DNA from: Uranotaenia lowii
Taxonomy: Eukaryota > Arthropoda > Insecta > Diptera > Culicidae
Length of the DNA: 64,000 nt
Assembly: GCF_029784155.1 (NCBI RefSeq)
Contig: NC_073692.1
Span: 69,700,012 to 69,764,011 of the forward strand
Direction of reading: 5' to 3'
Below are positions 23,536 to 34,733 of this stretch, piece by piece; positions within the stretch are counted from its first letter, which is position 1, and each line of letters opens with the position of its first letter. The translations under genes were made by a program, and so were the position numbers. The notes below the pieces were generated by a model, which was given only the letters and a program-made list of their open reading frames with translations, searched no databases and was not told where the DNA came from.

Positions 23536-24967
23536 ATGGGGAAGTCATCGGCTGGCTCAAGGGCTGGTAGAAAGCGTATTGCCGAAACTAATTCAGGTCC
23601 ATCGCCCAAAAAAGTTGAAATTTCCAACTCATTCGATGTCCTTCATAACATCGGTGATGAGGAAATATTCATATTTAATTCTGATAAGAGTACTAAGAAA
23701 CCTTCTTCTTCTTATACTCTTAAAAACGAAAAGATTCCACCAATAACGGTCACGATTCCTGACTTCAATGCCTTTCGAAAAGAAATCGTCACTTCCGTTA
23801 AGGATGTGAAGATTTCTTTTCAGATCGGTCGAAGGGGAACTGCTCGTATATTGGCGGAATCTTTTAATGATTTTCAAAAAATTTTAAATTATTTGAATAA
23901 TAAAAAACACCAATTTTTTACGTACGACACTAGAAGTGATCGTCCATTTAAAGTTGTTCTTCGTGGTCTCACCGGCGATCAGACACCGGATGAGATCACA
24001 GCTGAATTAAATTCTTTGTTAGGTTTTTCTCCAATTCAAGTAATTCAAATGAGGAAAAGAACCAACACGAATAATACCAGTAGTGTTGGTTTTGCTCCTG
24101 AACTTTATTTGATCCATTTTAAAAAGGATCAGGTCAATAATTTGCAAATTTTGGAAAAGGCTCGTCTTATGTTTCATTGTCGAGTAAAATTTGAACCTTT
24201 TCGTAAATCCCATACCAATTTTTTACAAAATATTACGCAATGTCGTCGTTGTCAAGCTTTTTGTCATGGCACTAAAAATTGTAGAATGAATGCCAGATGC
24301 ATGTTTTGCGGCTCATTCGATCATGAAAAATCTAAATGCCTTTTTGGTGGTGATAAGCCAAAAACAGAATTTTTTAAGTGTGCGAATTGCGCAGGTAATC
24401 ATTCCTCGAATTCTCTAGAATGTCCCGTTAGGGCAAAAATTGTTGCTTCTAGGAAAAATCCCAAAGTTTCCAGAAAAGTTTCTTCTCCTCCTTCCTCTGT
24501 TTCGTCTTCACACGTCAGACCGGCAAACAACCTGCCTGTTCGCAGTCAGCCTCGGCCTACATTGGAATCACGGCTGGGTAATACCCGAAGTGATTTTAAT
24601 GTTACCTGGGCTGATTCTGCGCCACAGACTCGTTGTTTATCGTTCTCAGAGGTGGTTGAAAATGGGTTGCCCTCTTCAGGTTTAACTAATAAAAATGGGA
24701 AAAAAACCAAGTCTCAACGTTCACGCGAAGGCTTGGGAAAATCCCCGAAATTCAAATACTTTTTCTTCTCCTTCATTTTCTGATCCTAACAATTTTGTTG
24801 ATTTGGGTGAGATTACTGAGGAAAAATTAAAATTTTTGCATCAAAATTTAATGGAAATGATGCAACTTATGTTGAAAGCAAATTCAATGTTTGAAGCTTT
24901 CCAAACTTCTTTTAATTATGCTAACAAAATTATTATGACTTTACGATTCCCTCATGGATCCAAATAG
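23536..24967 (+). pseudogene. Jockey ORF1 (gag-like nucleic-acid-binding protein), one frameshift
   Basis: ORF1 proteins coat LINE RNA in the ribonucleoprotein particle. The ATG at 23536 starts MGKSSAGSRAGRKRIAET. A PRE_C2HC-like region (about residues 135-185, VVLRGLTGDQTPDEITAEL) precedes three zinc knuckles: CRRCQAFCHGTKNC, CMFCGSFDHEKSKC and CANCAGNHSSNSLEC. The frame runs to a stop at 24783, but the expected C-terminus (DLGEITEEKLKFLHQNLMEM ... FPHGSK) continues in the next frame to 24967. The switch maps to a run of seven A (24700-24706), consistent with one extra base. The full product would be about 476 residues and overlaps the ORF2 start by 14 bases. Confidence 0.85.
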
Positions 24968-25427
24968 ATGTTTAAATATTATGAATTGGAACGCTAGATC
25001 TTTGCTGGCTAACCAAGACGAGTTCTTTTTATTTTTGAAAACTCAAAACATACATATTGCTGCCATCACTGAAACTTTTTTAAAGCCAGACAATAACTTG
25101 AAAAGCAATGCTTTCTTTAAAATTTTACGAAATGATCGACTTGATCGACAAGGTGGGGGTGTAGCTATTGTCATCAATAGTCGTCTCAAATTTAGACTTC
25201 TTCCTTCTTTCAATACAAAAGTCTTAGAAACAATTGGAATTGAATTAGAAACTTCTATGGGGAAAATTATAATTGTTGCCGCATATTTGCCTTTTCAATG
25301 CAGCGGCGAACAGAAAAATTTTTTGAGGGGAGATTTGCAAAAACTCACCAGAAATAAGACTAAATTTTTTATTATTGGTGACTTTAATGCAAAACACCGA
25401 TCTTGGAATAATATTTCATCAAATTCA

Positions 25428-28400
25428 TTATTGGCTGGTAAACGGTGGATAATGTGCAACACGAGACCCCATAGTGGTCATATCACCTCTTATTCACAAC
25501 TCCTATCTCTACCTCCCCGCGGTGCCGGCTGGGGTGCGAGTAACCTAAGCGGAGATCGGGTACCCAACCCCGGTGGATGCTTTGGTCGCATGCAGACTGA
25601 GAAGGTGGCCGCACGCGTCTGTTCCCCAGGTCAGGGGCGGCGTGCAACAACAACCGAGCGTCTGTTCTCCAGGTCAGGGGCGGCTCAAACAGCGTCTGTC
25701 TTGCAGCAAGCGGCTGAATTTATGAAATGCGGCTCCCGCCAGCTAAGTCCAAGATGGCAGCCCCATCGCGGGATAGGGACTTTAGGCTAACAACCTACTG
25801 CTCCCGATTCATAACTTGTTACGGAATCCGAAAGAAATGACCGATCTGGAACTTTGGCGACGACTTTTAGCATGAAAACACGGACACGAATTGGAACTTG
25901 GAATGTTTTAACCCTTGCCCAACAAGGCAAACTGGAACAACTTGCTAGAGAGACTAGCCGCCTCAAGCTTGAAATTCTGGGACTGAGCGAAGTCCGTTGG
26001 CCTAATACTGGAGAACACAAGACACAATCCGGGCAAGTCCTGCTTTACTCTGGCATACGAGGAGAACATGCTACTCGGGAACGAGGAGTTGGTTTCCTGT
26101 TAAGCCCGCAGGCCTACGCGGCCCTCATTAGATGGGAACCGATAAACGAAAGAATAATCGTAGCCAGATTTAGAACACGGGTTAGAAACCTTACAATGGT
26201 CCAGTGTTATGCGCCAACTGACGTTGCCGATTTGCAGGAGAAAGAGCAGTTTTACAGTCAACTGAACAGCGTGGTAGAGAGAATTCCGAAGGGTGACATT
26301 CAAATCCATTTGGGCGACTTCAACGCAAAGATTGGCTCCGACAATCAAGACCTTGAGCGCATCATGGGGCGCCATGGCCTAGGACAGATGAGCGAAAACG
26401 GAGAGCTGTTTGTAGAATTTTGTGGCAACAACAACATGGTGATCGGTGGATCGCTCTTCCCCCATCGACCAGCACATAAGGTCACTTGGGTATCCCGAGA
26501 TGGCCGAACAGAAAATCAAATTGACCACATCTGCATCAGCCGAAAATGGAGAAGGAGCCTTCTTGATGTCCGCAACAAGCGAAGCGCAGACATTGCATCT
26601 GACCATCACCTCGTCCTTGGCGAGATACGACTGAGAGTTGCGCGTGTCCAACGGCGTGAGGAGAAAGTCGGGTGTCGATACGACGTCCGCCGGTTGGAGA
26701 ATCCAGAGGTGAAAAGGGCATACGTTGAACAGCTAGAATCCCGAGCCTCGGAGCTGCCGACAGACGGAACAGTCGAAGAACAGTGGTGTGGAATCAAGAA
26801 TGCCTTTATCACGACGAGCCATGGTACTCTCGGTAAAGTTTGTGGAAGAAGAAGTGACTGGATGTCGGATGAAACTTGGAGGATGGTCGATGATCGGAGA
26901 AAGGCGAAAGTCGGAATTGAGCAGGCATGTACCGGGTCAGCCAAAGCAGCCGCCCGCTTACGATATGCGGAGCTGGAAAAGGCAGTTAAACGAGCTTGTA
27001 GACGAGACAAGAGAGCCTGGACAAACTCCCTAGCCGAAGAGGGGGAAAGAGCCGCCGCCAATGGAGATATCCGATTACTTTATGACATTTCTCGCCGCCT
27101 CAGTGGTGCAAGGACTAATGCAAGAATGCCGCTGAAAGACCGAGCAGGTCAGTTATTGACCGATCGAACAGATCAGCTCAAACGATGGACTGAGCACTTC
27201 GAACAACTCTTCCGAGTCACGAATAGCGATGGCCAACAGAACCCGCAGCTTGAAGCGCCAACAGTAAGTCGCATAAATGGCGTCAACTCGGAAGCGCCTT
27301 CGCTGGCTGAAATAGAAGCGGCAATCAAAAACATGAAATCCAACAAAGCACCTGGGATCGATTGCATCCCTGCTGAAATGCTGAAAGCCGACCCTGCCCT
27401 GTCAGCACAAATGTTGCACCGTCTTTTCGCTGACATCTGGGATACTGCAACATTCCCGGCCGACTGGATGCAGGGTATCCTTGTAAAGGTCCCGAAGAAA
27501 GGAGACCTGACAGAGTGCGGTAACTGGCGAGGCATAACGTTGATCTGTACAACCCTCAAAGTACTCTGCAAAGTGATCCTGAACAGGATCCAGGAGAAAA
27601 TCGACGCTACACTCCGACGGCAACAAGCTGGATTCCGATCCGGACGATCATGTGTGGACCACATCACAACGCTACGAATCATACTGGAACAAATCAACGA
27701 ATTCCAGGACTCTCTTCTGCTGGTGTTCGTTGATTTCGAAAAAGCATTCGACCGACTTAATCATGAAAACATCTGGGCGGCTCTAAGGCGACGAGGGGTC
27801 CCAGAGAAACTAGTCCATCTCATCGAAGCACAATACGAGGCATTTTCGTGCAAGGTCTTGCACGATGGTGTCTTGTCCGAACCAATCCCGGTAACTGCTG
27901 GAGTGAGACAAGGATGTATCTTATCACCGCTACTTTTCCTCATCGTAATGGATGAGATTCTGACTGGATCGATCGACTGTGCACCGAACCGAGGATTGCC
28001 GTGGAATCCTTTAACAATGGAGCAACTGAACGACCTTGACCTGGCTGACGATATTGTTTTGCTCGCCCAAACACAACCGGACATGCAGAGCAAACTCGAC
28101 GACCTCACCGAAAGTTCCAAGGCAGCAGGTCTCAAAGTCAATGTCGGAAAGACCAAGTCAATGGAGATCAACACAGGAAATCCCTCCAGTTTCATGGTAG
28201 CTGGGCAACAAGTTGAGAAAGTGGAGTGCTTCCAGTATCTTGGTAGCCAGATAACGCCTGATGGTGGTACCAGGAAAGACATCGAAACCCGGATCAGAAA
28301 GGCCCGATTTGCGTTTGCGAGTCTCCGAAACATCTGGCGGTCACGCCAGATCTCTCTACGAACAAAAATCCGAATCTTCAACTCAAACGTCAAATCCGTA

Positions 28401-28846
28401 TTGCTGTACGGGTGCGAAACTTGGTGCACATATGCGGTGACGACGCGAAAACTGCAAGTATTTGTAAACCGCTGTCTGCGGAACATCATCCGCGCTTGGT
28501 GGCCTGGCAACTGGATCTCGAATGAGGAACTACATCGCCGGTGTCATCAAAGGGCGCTAGAAATCGAGATTCGGGAACGTAAGTGGAGATGGATTGGGCA
28601 CACGCTGCGAAAAGATGAAAACGAGATTTGCAGAGAGGCGCTTGACTGGAATCCAGAAGGTCATCGAAGAAGAGGCAGGCCCAGAAACTCGTGGCGGCGA
28701 AGCCTAGCCGCTGAAATCCGAACTGTCGACGAGAATCTTGACTGGGACCAGGTGAAGTCGCTGGCTCCGGATCGTCAACAGTGGAGGTCTTTTACCACGG
28801 CCCTATGCACCGGAGGATCGGCGCGGGATCATTAAGTTCGAAGTCG
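25428..28846 (+). mobile_element. RTE-like LINE, full-length copy 2, inserted in Jockey ORF2
   Basis: Flanked by a 7-bp duplication AAATTCA (25421-25427 and 28847-28853). After a few bases it begins GGCTGGTAAACGGTGGATAA, carries a GC-rich 5'UTR of about 440 bp with repeated AGGTCAGGGGCGG boxes, a single long ORF, and a very short 3' end (GGGATCATTAAGT plus a few bases). A single ORF, almost no 3'UTR and the short-repeat tail seen in copy 1 point to the RTE group. The clade is inferred from layout and motifs, not from a phylogeny. Confidence 0.88.
25872..28835 (+). CDS. Endonuclease-reverse transcriptase of an RTE-like LINE, intact
   Basis: Enzyme for target-primed reverse transcription. The first ATG in frame is 25872 (MKTRTRIGTWNVLTLAQQGK); the frame is open for 18 bases more but only with non-ATG codons. 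The product is 987 residues. N-terminal APE-type endonuclease motifs are GTWNVLTL, LSEVRW, VQCYAPT, LGDFNAKIG and ASDHHLVLGEI (residues about 8-270). Reverse transcriptase motifs follow: PKKGDLTECGNWRGITL, QAGFRSGRSCVDHI, LVFVDFEKAFDRLNH, GVRQGCILSPLLF and LADDIVLLA (the catalytic box, LADD). The C-terminus has RRRGRPRNSWRR, common in this group. No stop or frameshift is present, so it may still be active. Confidence 0.92.
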   Translation: MKTRTRIGTWNVLTLAQQGKLEQLARETSRLKLEILGLSEVRWPNTGEHKTQSGQVLLYSGIRGEHATRERGVGFLLSPQAYAALIRWEPINERIIVARFRTRVRNLTMVQCYAPTDVADLQEKEQFYSQLNSVVERIPKGDIQIHLGDFNAKIGSDNQDLERIMGRHGLGQMSENGELFVEFCGNNNMVIGGSLFPHRPAHKVTWVSRDGRTENQIDHICISRKWRRSLLDVRNKRSADIASDHHLVLGEIRLRVARVQRREEKVGCRYDVRRLENPEVKRAYVEQLESRASELPTDGTVEEQWCGIKNAFITTSHGTLGKVCGRRSDWMSDETWRMVDDRRKAKVGIEQACTGSAKAAARLRYAELEKAVKRACRRDKRAWTNSLAEEGERAAANGDIRLLYDISRRLSGARTNARMPLKDRAGQLLTDRTDQLKRWTEHFEQLFRVTNSDGQQNPQLEAPTVSRINGVNSEAPSLAEIEAAIKNMKSNKAPGIDCIPAEMLKADPALSAQMLHRLFADIWDTATFPADWMQGILVKVPKKGDLTECGNWRGITLICTTLKVLCKVILNRIQEKIDATLRRQQAGFRSGRSCVDHITTLRIILEQINEFQDSLLLVFVDFEKAFDRLNHENIWAALRRRGVPEKLVHLIEAQYEAFSCKVLHDGVLSEPIPVTAGVRQGCILSPLLFLIVMDEILTGSIDCAPNRGLPWNPLTMEQLNDLDLADDIVLLAQTQPDMQSKLDDLTESSKAAGLKVNVGKTKSMEINTGNPSSFMVAGQQVEKVECFQYLGSQITPDGGTRKDIETRIRKARFAFASLRNIWRSRQISLRTKIRIFNSNVKSVLLYGCETWCTYAVTTRKLQVFVNRCLRNIIRAWWPGNWISNEELHRRCHQRALEIEIRERKWRWIGHTLRKDENEICREALDWNPEGHRRRGRPRNSWRRSLAAEIRTVDENLDWDQVKSLAPDRQQWRSFTTALCTGGSARDH

Positions 28847-31309
28847 AAATTCAAATGGGAATATTTTGTTTAATGACTGCTCTGCAGGTTATTATACTGT
28901 TGAATATCCTAATGGGCATACTTGTTTTTCTTCAATTAGAAATCCCTCCACAATTGATTTGGTTCTAACGGATTTAGGCGAGCATTGTAGTCAATTAGTT
29001 ACTCATGCGGACCTCGATTCAGACCACCTTCCAGTAACATTTTCTTTATCCCAAAGTCCCATTGAAAACCCTTTAAAATCAACTTTTAACTTTCAAAAGG
29101 CTAACTGGGAGCGATATATGAATTTTATTGAACGTAATTTAGATGTAAACGTTCCACTGAATTCAATAGAAGATATTGATTTGGCTGTAGAAAATTTGAC
29201 AACTGCAATAGTCAATGCTAAAGCCGCTTCAATACCTAAAGTTAAACATAAATTCAATCAACCTTTGATCGATGATGATCTTCAGTTTTTGATACGACTG
29301 AAAAACATTCGTCGACGCCAATATCAACGTACTAGAGATCCTTATTTGAAATTAATTTATTGCGACCTTCAAAAAGAGATCAAACGTCGTTTAAATTTCA
29401 TTCGTAATGAAAATTTTGCTAAAGCAGTAGAGGATATAAAACCCTACTCAAAGCCATTTTGGAAATTAACTAAAATTTTGAAAAAGCCCCAGAAGCCAAT
29501 TCCTACTTTGAAAGATGGGGATAAACTTCTTTTAACTAATTCAGAAAAGGCTCAAAAATTAGCCCAACAATTTGAGTCTGCTCATGATTTTAATTTAAAC
29601 GTTGTAAGTCCAATTGATGCTCAAATTTCCCTAGAATTTGATGATATTCTTTCTAAGCAAAATGTGTTTGAAAGTTCTTGTGAGACAAATATTGATGAAC
29701 TTAAATTTATTTTCAAAAAATTTAAAAATATGAAAGCTCCAGGGGAAGATGGGATTTTCTATATTCTTCTTAAAAAGTTGCCTGAAAGCACTTTAAATTT
29801 TTTAGTTAAAATTTTCAACAAATGTTTTCACTTGGCCTATTTTCCCAATAAATGGAAAAATGCCAAAGTAACTCCAATTTTGAAACCTGGAAAAAGTGCT
29901 TCAGAGCCTTCAAGTTATCGACCAATTAGTTTGCTTCCATCTTTAAGTAAACTATTTGAGAGAGTTATTTTGAATAGAATGATGATTCACATTAATCAGA
30001 ATTCTATTTTCCCTGATGAACAATTTGGTTTTCGTCATGGACATTCTACTACACATCAACTTTTGAGTGTAACTAATATGATTAACGCTAGCAAATCTGA
30101 GGGTTATTCAACTGGTGTTGCTCTTCTTGATATTGAAAAAGCTTTTGACAGTGTTTGGCACAAAGGTTTAGTAGCTAAATTAGCTCGATTTGATTTTCCT
30201 GTATATCTCATCAAAATTATTCAAAATTATTTGACTAGCCGAACCTTACAAGTAAGCTATCAAAATTCATGCTCTGAAAGGACACCCATTAGAGCTGGTG
30301 TCCCTCAGGGCAGTATACTTGGGCCAATTTTATACAATATTTTTACTTCTGATCTTCCTGATGTACCAGAAGGAAAAGGTAGAAGATTATTTGCTGATGA
30401 TACTTTGCTTTCAGCAAAAGGTCGAAATTTACGGGTGGTACGCGGTAGATTGCAACAAAATTTAAATTCCTTTTTGAATTACTTGAAAATGTGGAAAATT
30501 TATCCTAACGCTTCCAAAACTCAACTTATTTTATTTCCCCATAAGCCAAGAGCAAATTTTTTAAAACCTAATGAAAATCATTCCATAACTTTTAATGGGG
30601 TTTCATTAGAATGGTCTGATCACGTGAAGTACTTGGGACTTACACTTGATCGGAATCTTACTTTTAAAAATCACATTGAAGATATTCAATCTAAATGTAA
30701 TAAATACACTAAATCTCTTTATTCTCTCATCAACAGGAAATCCCGGTTGTGTCTGCGAAATAAGATGCTCATCTACAAACAAGTTTTCCGACCAGCGATC
30801 ATGTATGCAGTTCCGATTTGGTCTAGCTGCTGCGAGACGAGGAAGAAAGCCATCCAGAGGATTCAGAACAAGGTTCTGAAAATGATTTTGCGGCTTCCAC
30901 CTTGGCACAGCACCGAAGATCTTCATCGGATTGCAGGCATTGAATCGATCGAAGAGATGGCCAACATAATCATCTCCAACTTCAGAGGCAAATCGATGCA
31001 GTCTTCCATCGCAGAGATTCGTTCTCTTTATGTTTAGTTTAATTTTAAGATAGTGTTTAGTTTTAAGTATAAAATATTTTTGCTATTACAGGATGTTCTC
31101 CTACATTAAAAACTTGATTGCGCTCAGCAAATTTAAATCTTATAAATAAATTTTTATAATCTAGTTACTTATAGGGCTATGAACAGTTCATTATTGAGCT
31201 GAACACCTAGTTTAATGCAATAATGTAATATAAGTGTAATCATGATTTGATACAAATAAAGACATATTTAAAAAAAATAAAAAATAAAAAAAAAAAAATT
31301 CAGATAGTT

Positions 31310-32514
31310 AACTCTATTCTATAGTAAATAGTCGTAATCAATTACAATTTAAATAGCCAAATTTTGAGATTCAGATAATCAAACCTTAAACTGGATTTTA
31401 ACATAAAATTTCAATATTATTGTTTAAATGTAGTATCGGCGAAATAATTGGTGTAGATCGTGAAATCCAAAAGTGTTGTATAAATATCACTAAAATATCT
31501 TCAGAATGTTTATATTGATGGAAAGCCTTTTTTCTGCAAAAAAAGTCGACTGATAACGGAATATTTTTGATTCACAAGGGAAAAATTGAAACATAGGCAC
31601 TGATTTTGTAAGATTTTTGCGTCTAAGAGTCGATTTTATTTGTCAAATTTTGTCTATTACTTCGTTTATTCATTTCAAAACTAATCAGCTTAAAGTTAAA
31701 TCGATTAGTGATAACTGATGAAGTAACTTATCTACATGAACAACAAAAAATATTATGAATCTATATCTATATTCATTCAACGATACAGATTTTAGGAAAG
31801 AATTCCACAAAGTGACAAATTCCCGGAAAAAAAACCATACCAAACCAAACCATACCATTTTGGCTAGATAATCTTGTACCGAAAATACAACGATTTGAAA
31901 AATTAATTTGACTTTTTATTTTTAAATTGAATAGAAAGAATTATAACTGTTGCAACATCACAAAAGGAAGGTTTGTTTAGTTAAATATTTGATACTGAAT
32001 ATTTTGATCTATTTCACAACTTTGTTGAAGACTGAAAAGCCTTTTCCTTTGTGGGTTGAAAAGATTGATTTTGGTTTAAAGTGTTTTCTACGGGAACGTA
32101 TTTTACAATACGGGGAACCACCCTTACTTAATATTTTCGTCCAGAAGTAACGGTAAATTACACACCATCTTCAGGAAAATTGATAATAAAGTTAAAGCCT
32201 TTCTTCAAAATCTTTTTGATATTTTACAGTTTTGCTTAAAGGTATACAAATTTTACTCTGTTATCCCAAAGGTTATAACAAGAACTGATAAAAACAATAC
32301 TCATTTAAATTCAATGCCCCTAAATAAGTCAAAATAAGTTTTAAAATTCTTCACACCTCGAAAAACATGAATTTGTTTCCTTTTGTTTTAATTGTGAATG
32401 TAGATTTTGAGTTCTAGAAATAAATTTAAATTTCTATCGCCAAAAACCAATTCCTTTATATTAATTTTTATAAATATTTTATATTCCTTTTTGGCTCTAA
32501 ATACTCATAGAAAA
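31310..32514. other. No gene recognised
   Basis: AT-rich non-coding DNA between the Jockey insertion and the next TIR element. Open frames are short and have no recognisable motif. Confidence 0.5.
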
Positions 32515-33940
32515 GGTTGCCAGAATTTTTTCAGCAAGTTTCCGGGCCGGACAAATCTTGGGAATTTTATATAACGTAGGAATCTAGTGAGCATACACGA
32601 TCATGATAAGGAGGCCACGATTGTATGACTGTAGTTCCATCATTATTGCTCAAGATGTCAAACAATAAAGCTGTATAAAGCCCTAAGTCTCTCATTCATT
32701 CCGGCCCCTGCAGATTCAGAAGTGGGATCAAGAACCAATGGTCCCTGAAAAAACGAGAATCGTTCCGGATCTGTCAGTAGAAGTTGATGGAGCAGCTTTT
32801 CGAGGCACTAGCGCTGTCGAAGTGGCAGGCAGCGATGGAGCCGAAGATGCCGGAAGATCGGGTTTCGTTCAGCTGGACAATATGGACAGTCTCGAAAATG
32901 TTTCAATGATCCGGTGTTTGCAGAAAATGAATTCTGGAAGAGGATTGCTGCCGTTGTTGTTGCTGCACAACTGTCAAGGAAGACTGAAAACGATCCGGAT
33001 GTTACGGTAAGCGCTGACAGTGCAGCTTATCCAGGCACTGACGTTGTCAAGGTGACAAGCAGGGCTGGATGCCGTAGATCGCGGAAGTGCGTTTTGTCTT
33101 CAACTTGACTAAGCATGGAGACCCAGAAATAGCGCTGGAATTATCGATTTTCTAACCATGAAGAAGCAAAAGCAGAGAATCACCAACAATAGAGAAAAAA
33201 TTCAAAAATATAGTTCAGGAAAACGGTTTAGTTTTAGTAATGGTAGAGCAATTCATTTAATTCCATATAAATTTGTTTAGACAGTGTGAGTTTCGAAAGC
33301 AAAATTATTTTTGAAATTGTGAGTGAAATTTGTAAAATTTATATTTTATTTTTTATCTTTCTAAGAAGTGACACATTGAGGACAATGTTATTGGTCAGGA
33401 TGGCCGAGTTGTAGGGATCTAGTGAGCATACATGATCATAATAAGGAGGCTACGATTGTATGACTGTAGTTCCATCATTATTGCTCAAGATGTCAAACAA
33501 TAAAGCTGTATAAAGCCCTAAGTCTCTCATTCATTCCGGCCCCTGCAATAAATACCTGACAAATCCAAGCATAAGATTTCAAAATTGTCGACCAAAATCC
33601 GGGCAAATTTTGTCAAAACCTAGGAGTTACTCACTTTAAAAAAAAATCTTGAAATAAATTGTATCATCAAATTTAATAAGCAGATTTTAAATTGTATTTG
33701 AGGCTTTCAATAAACCTTTTATGATTTTTATGAAATTAGCTCAAAAAATTTCGTTTTTGTTGCAAAAAAAAAAACAATTGTTTTTTTTAAAATTTGGTTT
33801 AAAAATGAGAATGAGAAAAAACCTGGGCAAAATCCGGGCTTTTCTAATGAAATCCGGGCATCCGGGCCGGGCCGAACTTTTCCTAGATTTCGTATTAAAC
33901 ATCTGGACATAGCCGGATAAAACCGGGCAATCTGGCAACC
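32515..33940. mobile_element. Non-autonomous TIR element, GRTTGCCAGATTG family, copy B, interrupted
   Basis: The left end reads GGTTGCCAGAATTTTTTCAG and the right end, reverse-complemented, GGTTGCCAGATTGCCCGGTT. The right half has repeated ATCCGGGC boxes like copy A at 7510-7947. Removing the nested LTR element and one 4-bp duplication leaves about 449 bp, close to the 438 bp of copy A. No clear outer target duplication is visible. Confidence 0.65.
32575..33547 (+). mobile_element. TRIM-like miniature LTR retrotransposon
   Basis: Two 138-bp direct repeats (32575-32712 and 33410-33547) are about 96% identical by eye. They share TAGTGAGCATACAYGATCAT and contain AATAAA. The 3' copy starts TG and both end CA; the 5' copy starts CG, probably a mutated TG. 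ATAA flanks the pair (32571-32574 and 33548-33551). GAGGACAATG and GGTCAGGATGG before the 3' repeat resemble Ty3/gypsy polypurine regions. The 697-bp interior has no gag or pol, only an open frame 32738-33010 and a diverged internal duplication of about 90 bp. Confidence 0.75.
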
Positions 33941-34733
33941 CTACTCATTGGGATCCCAAACGTTTTTACTCACAATCTCTTCTTTTGATTAATTGATGCA
34001 GAAATCTCTCGTCTTTTAACGCACTGACTTGAACTTAGAAATCTTTTTTTTTTTTTTTAATTTTAACTCTTGCGATGAATAATTCATAGTTGATTTCTGT
34101 TTGGCAGTACATGCTTTTCGGCCGTCCATAGTATGTAGTTTTATATGTAGTTTTAAAATTAATATTTAAATGATGCAACATTGAATGTGAAATAAATTCG
34201 TGCAAAAAAAAAATTTATTGTAGTTCATAACTTTGATACTTATTTTCAAATTTATTTGGTGTAATTTGGTCCAGGGAATTACAAGTAACAGCTGCTTGAG
34301 TTTGGTGTGCCGACTTTTTTTCAATGTTGAGCTTTTAGGTGATGAATAAACATTCTGTTTGAACAAACACATTCACGAAGTGGAAAATTTTTGAAAATTT
34401 AGAAGCACATTTACTAGGAAAAGTTATAATTTTTTATAGAAATTCTAGCATTTGCGGGTATTTTGTAAAGGTTTTTTGCCTTTTGGGGCGGGTGGGGGGT
34501 TTAAGGGGGGGAGGGGGGGTGATCATCCCGATCAAATAGGACCGCGCCTGGTGTGAAACAAATATATGGAAGTTATTGTTCTTCAATTGGCGAAACCAAA
34601 AAATAGCGGAAGTTTTTAATTCACTAGGTCAATACAAATGAAGCGGCCAAATTAAATTGCTAACAAAAAGTTAGCGGACTAACTACCGTTTAGCGGATTA
34701 GCGCTTTTGTGCCGAACACTGGAATCTAGAATA
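33941..34733. other. No gene; G-rich tract at about 34480-34530
   Basis: Non-coding. A purine tract with several runs of four to seven G (GGGGCGGGTGGGGGG, GGGGGGGAGGGGGGG) near 34484-34520 could form G-quadruplexes. Nothing else was recognised. Confidence 0.4.

Larger units (their letters stand above)
24954..31037 (+). pseudogene. Jockey ORF2 (endonuclease + reverse transcriptase), interrupted
   Basis: The 5' part (24954-25427) encodes the start of an APE-type endonuclease: MNWNARSLLANQDEF, ITETFLKP, IIGDFNAKHRSWNN. The 3' part (28854-31037) resumes with the end of the endonuclease (DSDHLPVTFSL) and the reverse transcriptase: KVTPILKPGKS, SYRPISLLPSLSKLFER, ALLDIEKAFDSVWHKGL, AGVPQGSILGPILYN, LFADDTLLSA. 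The segments are 158 codons and 728 codons including the stop. They are in the same frame once the insertion and one duplication copy are discounted, giving about 885 residues. Nothing else in either part breaks the frame. As it stands, the protein is cut within the endonuclease domain. Confidence 0.92.
23353..31296 (+). mobile_element. Jockey-type LINE, complete at both ends, split by an RTE-like insertion
   Basis: Flanked by a 13-bp target duplication, AATTCAGATAGTT, at 23340-23352 and 31297-31309. It starts CACTTCCATCTGTACCGTTG, has a 183-bp 5'UTR, two overlapping ORFs, a 3'UTR with AATAAA near 31256 and an A-rich tail. Without the 3.4-kb insertion and its extra duplication the element would be about 4.5 kb, the normal Jockey size. 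Both ORFs are open over most of their length, so it was recently mobile. The lesions are a one-base frameshift in ORF1 and the insertion in ORF2. Confidence 0.92.

Noticed and set aside
24700..24706. Programmed -1 frameshift site in Jockey ORF1
   Set aside because: The A run resembles a slippery site, but the downstream frame is +1, not -1. A one-base indel is simpler.
27761..28510. 249-codon open frame antisense to the RTE reverse transcriptase, and similar frames opposite copy 1
   Set aside because: It mirrors the codon pattern of the real RT gene and has no motifs of its own.
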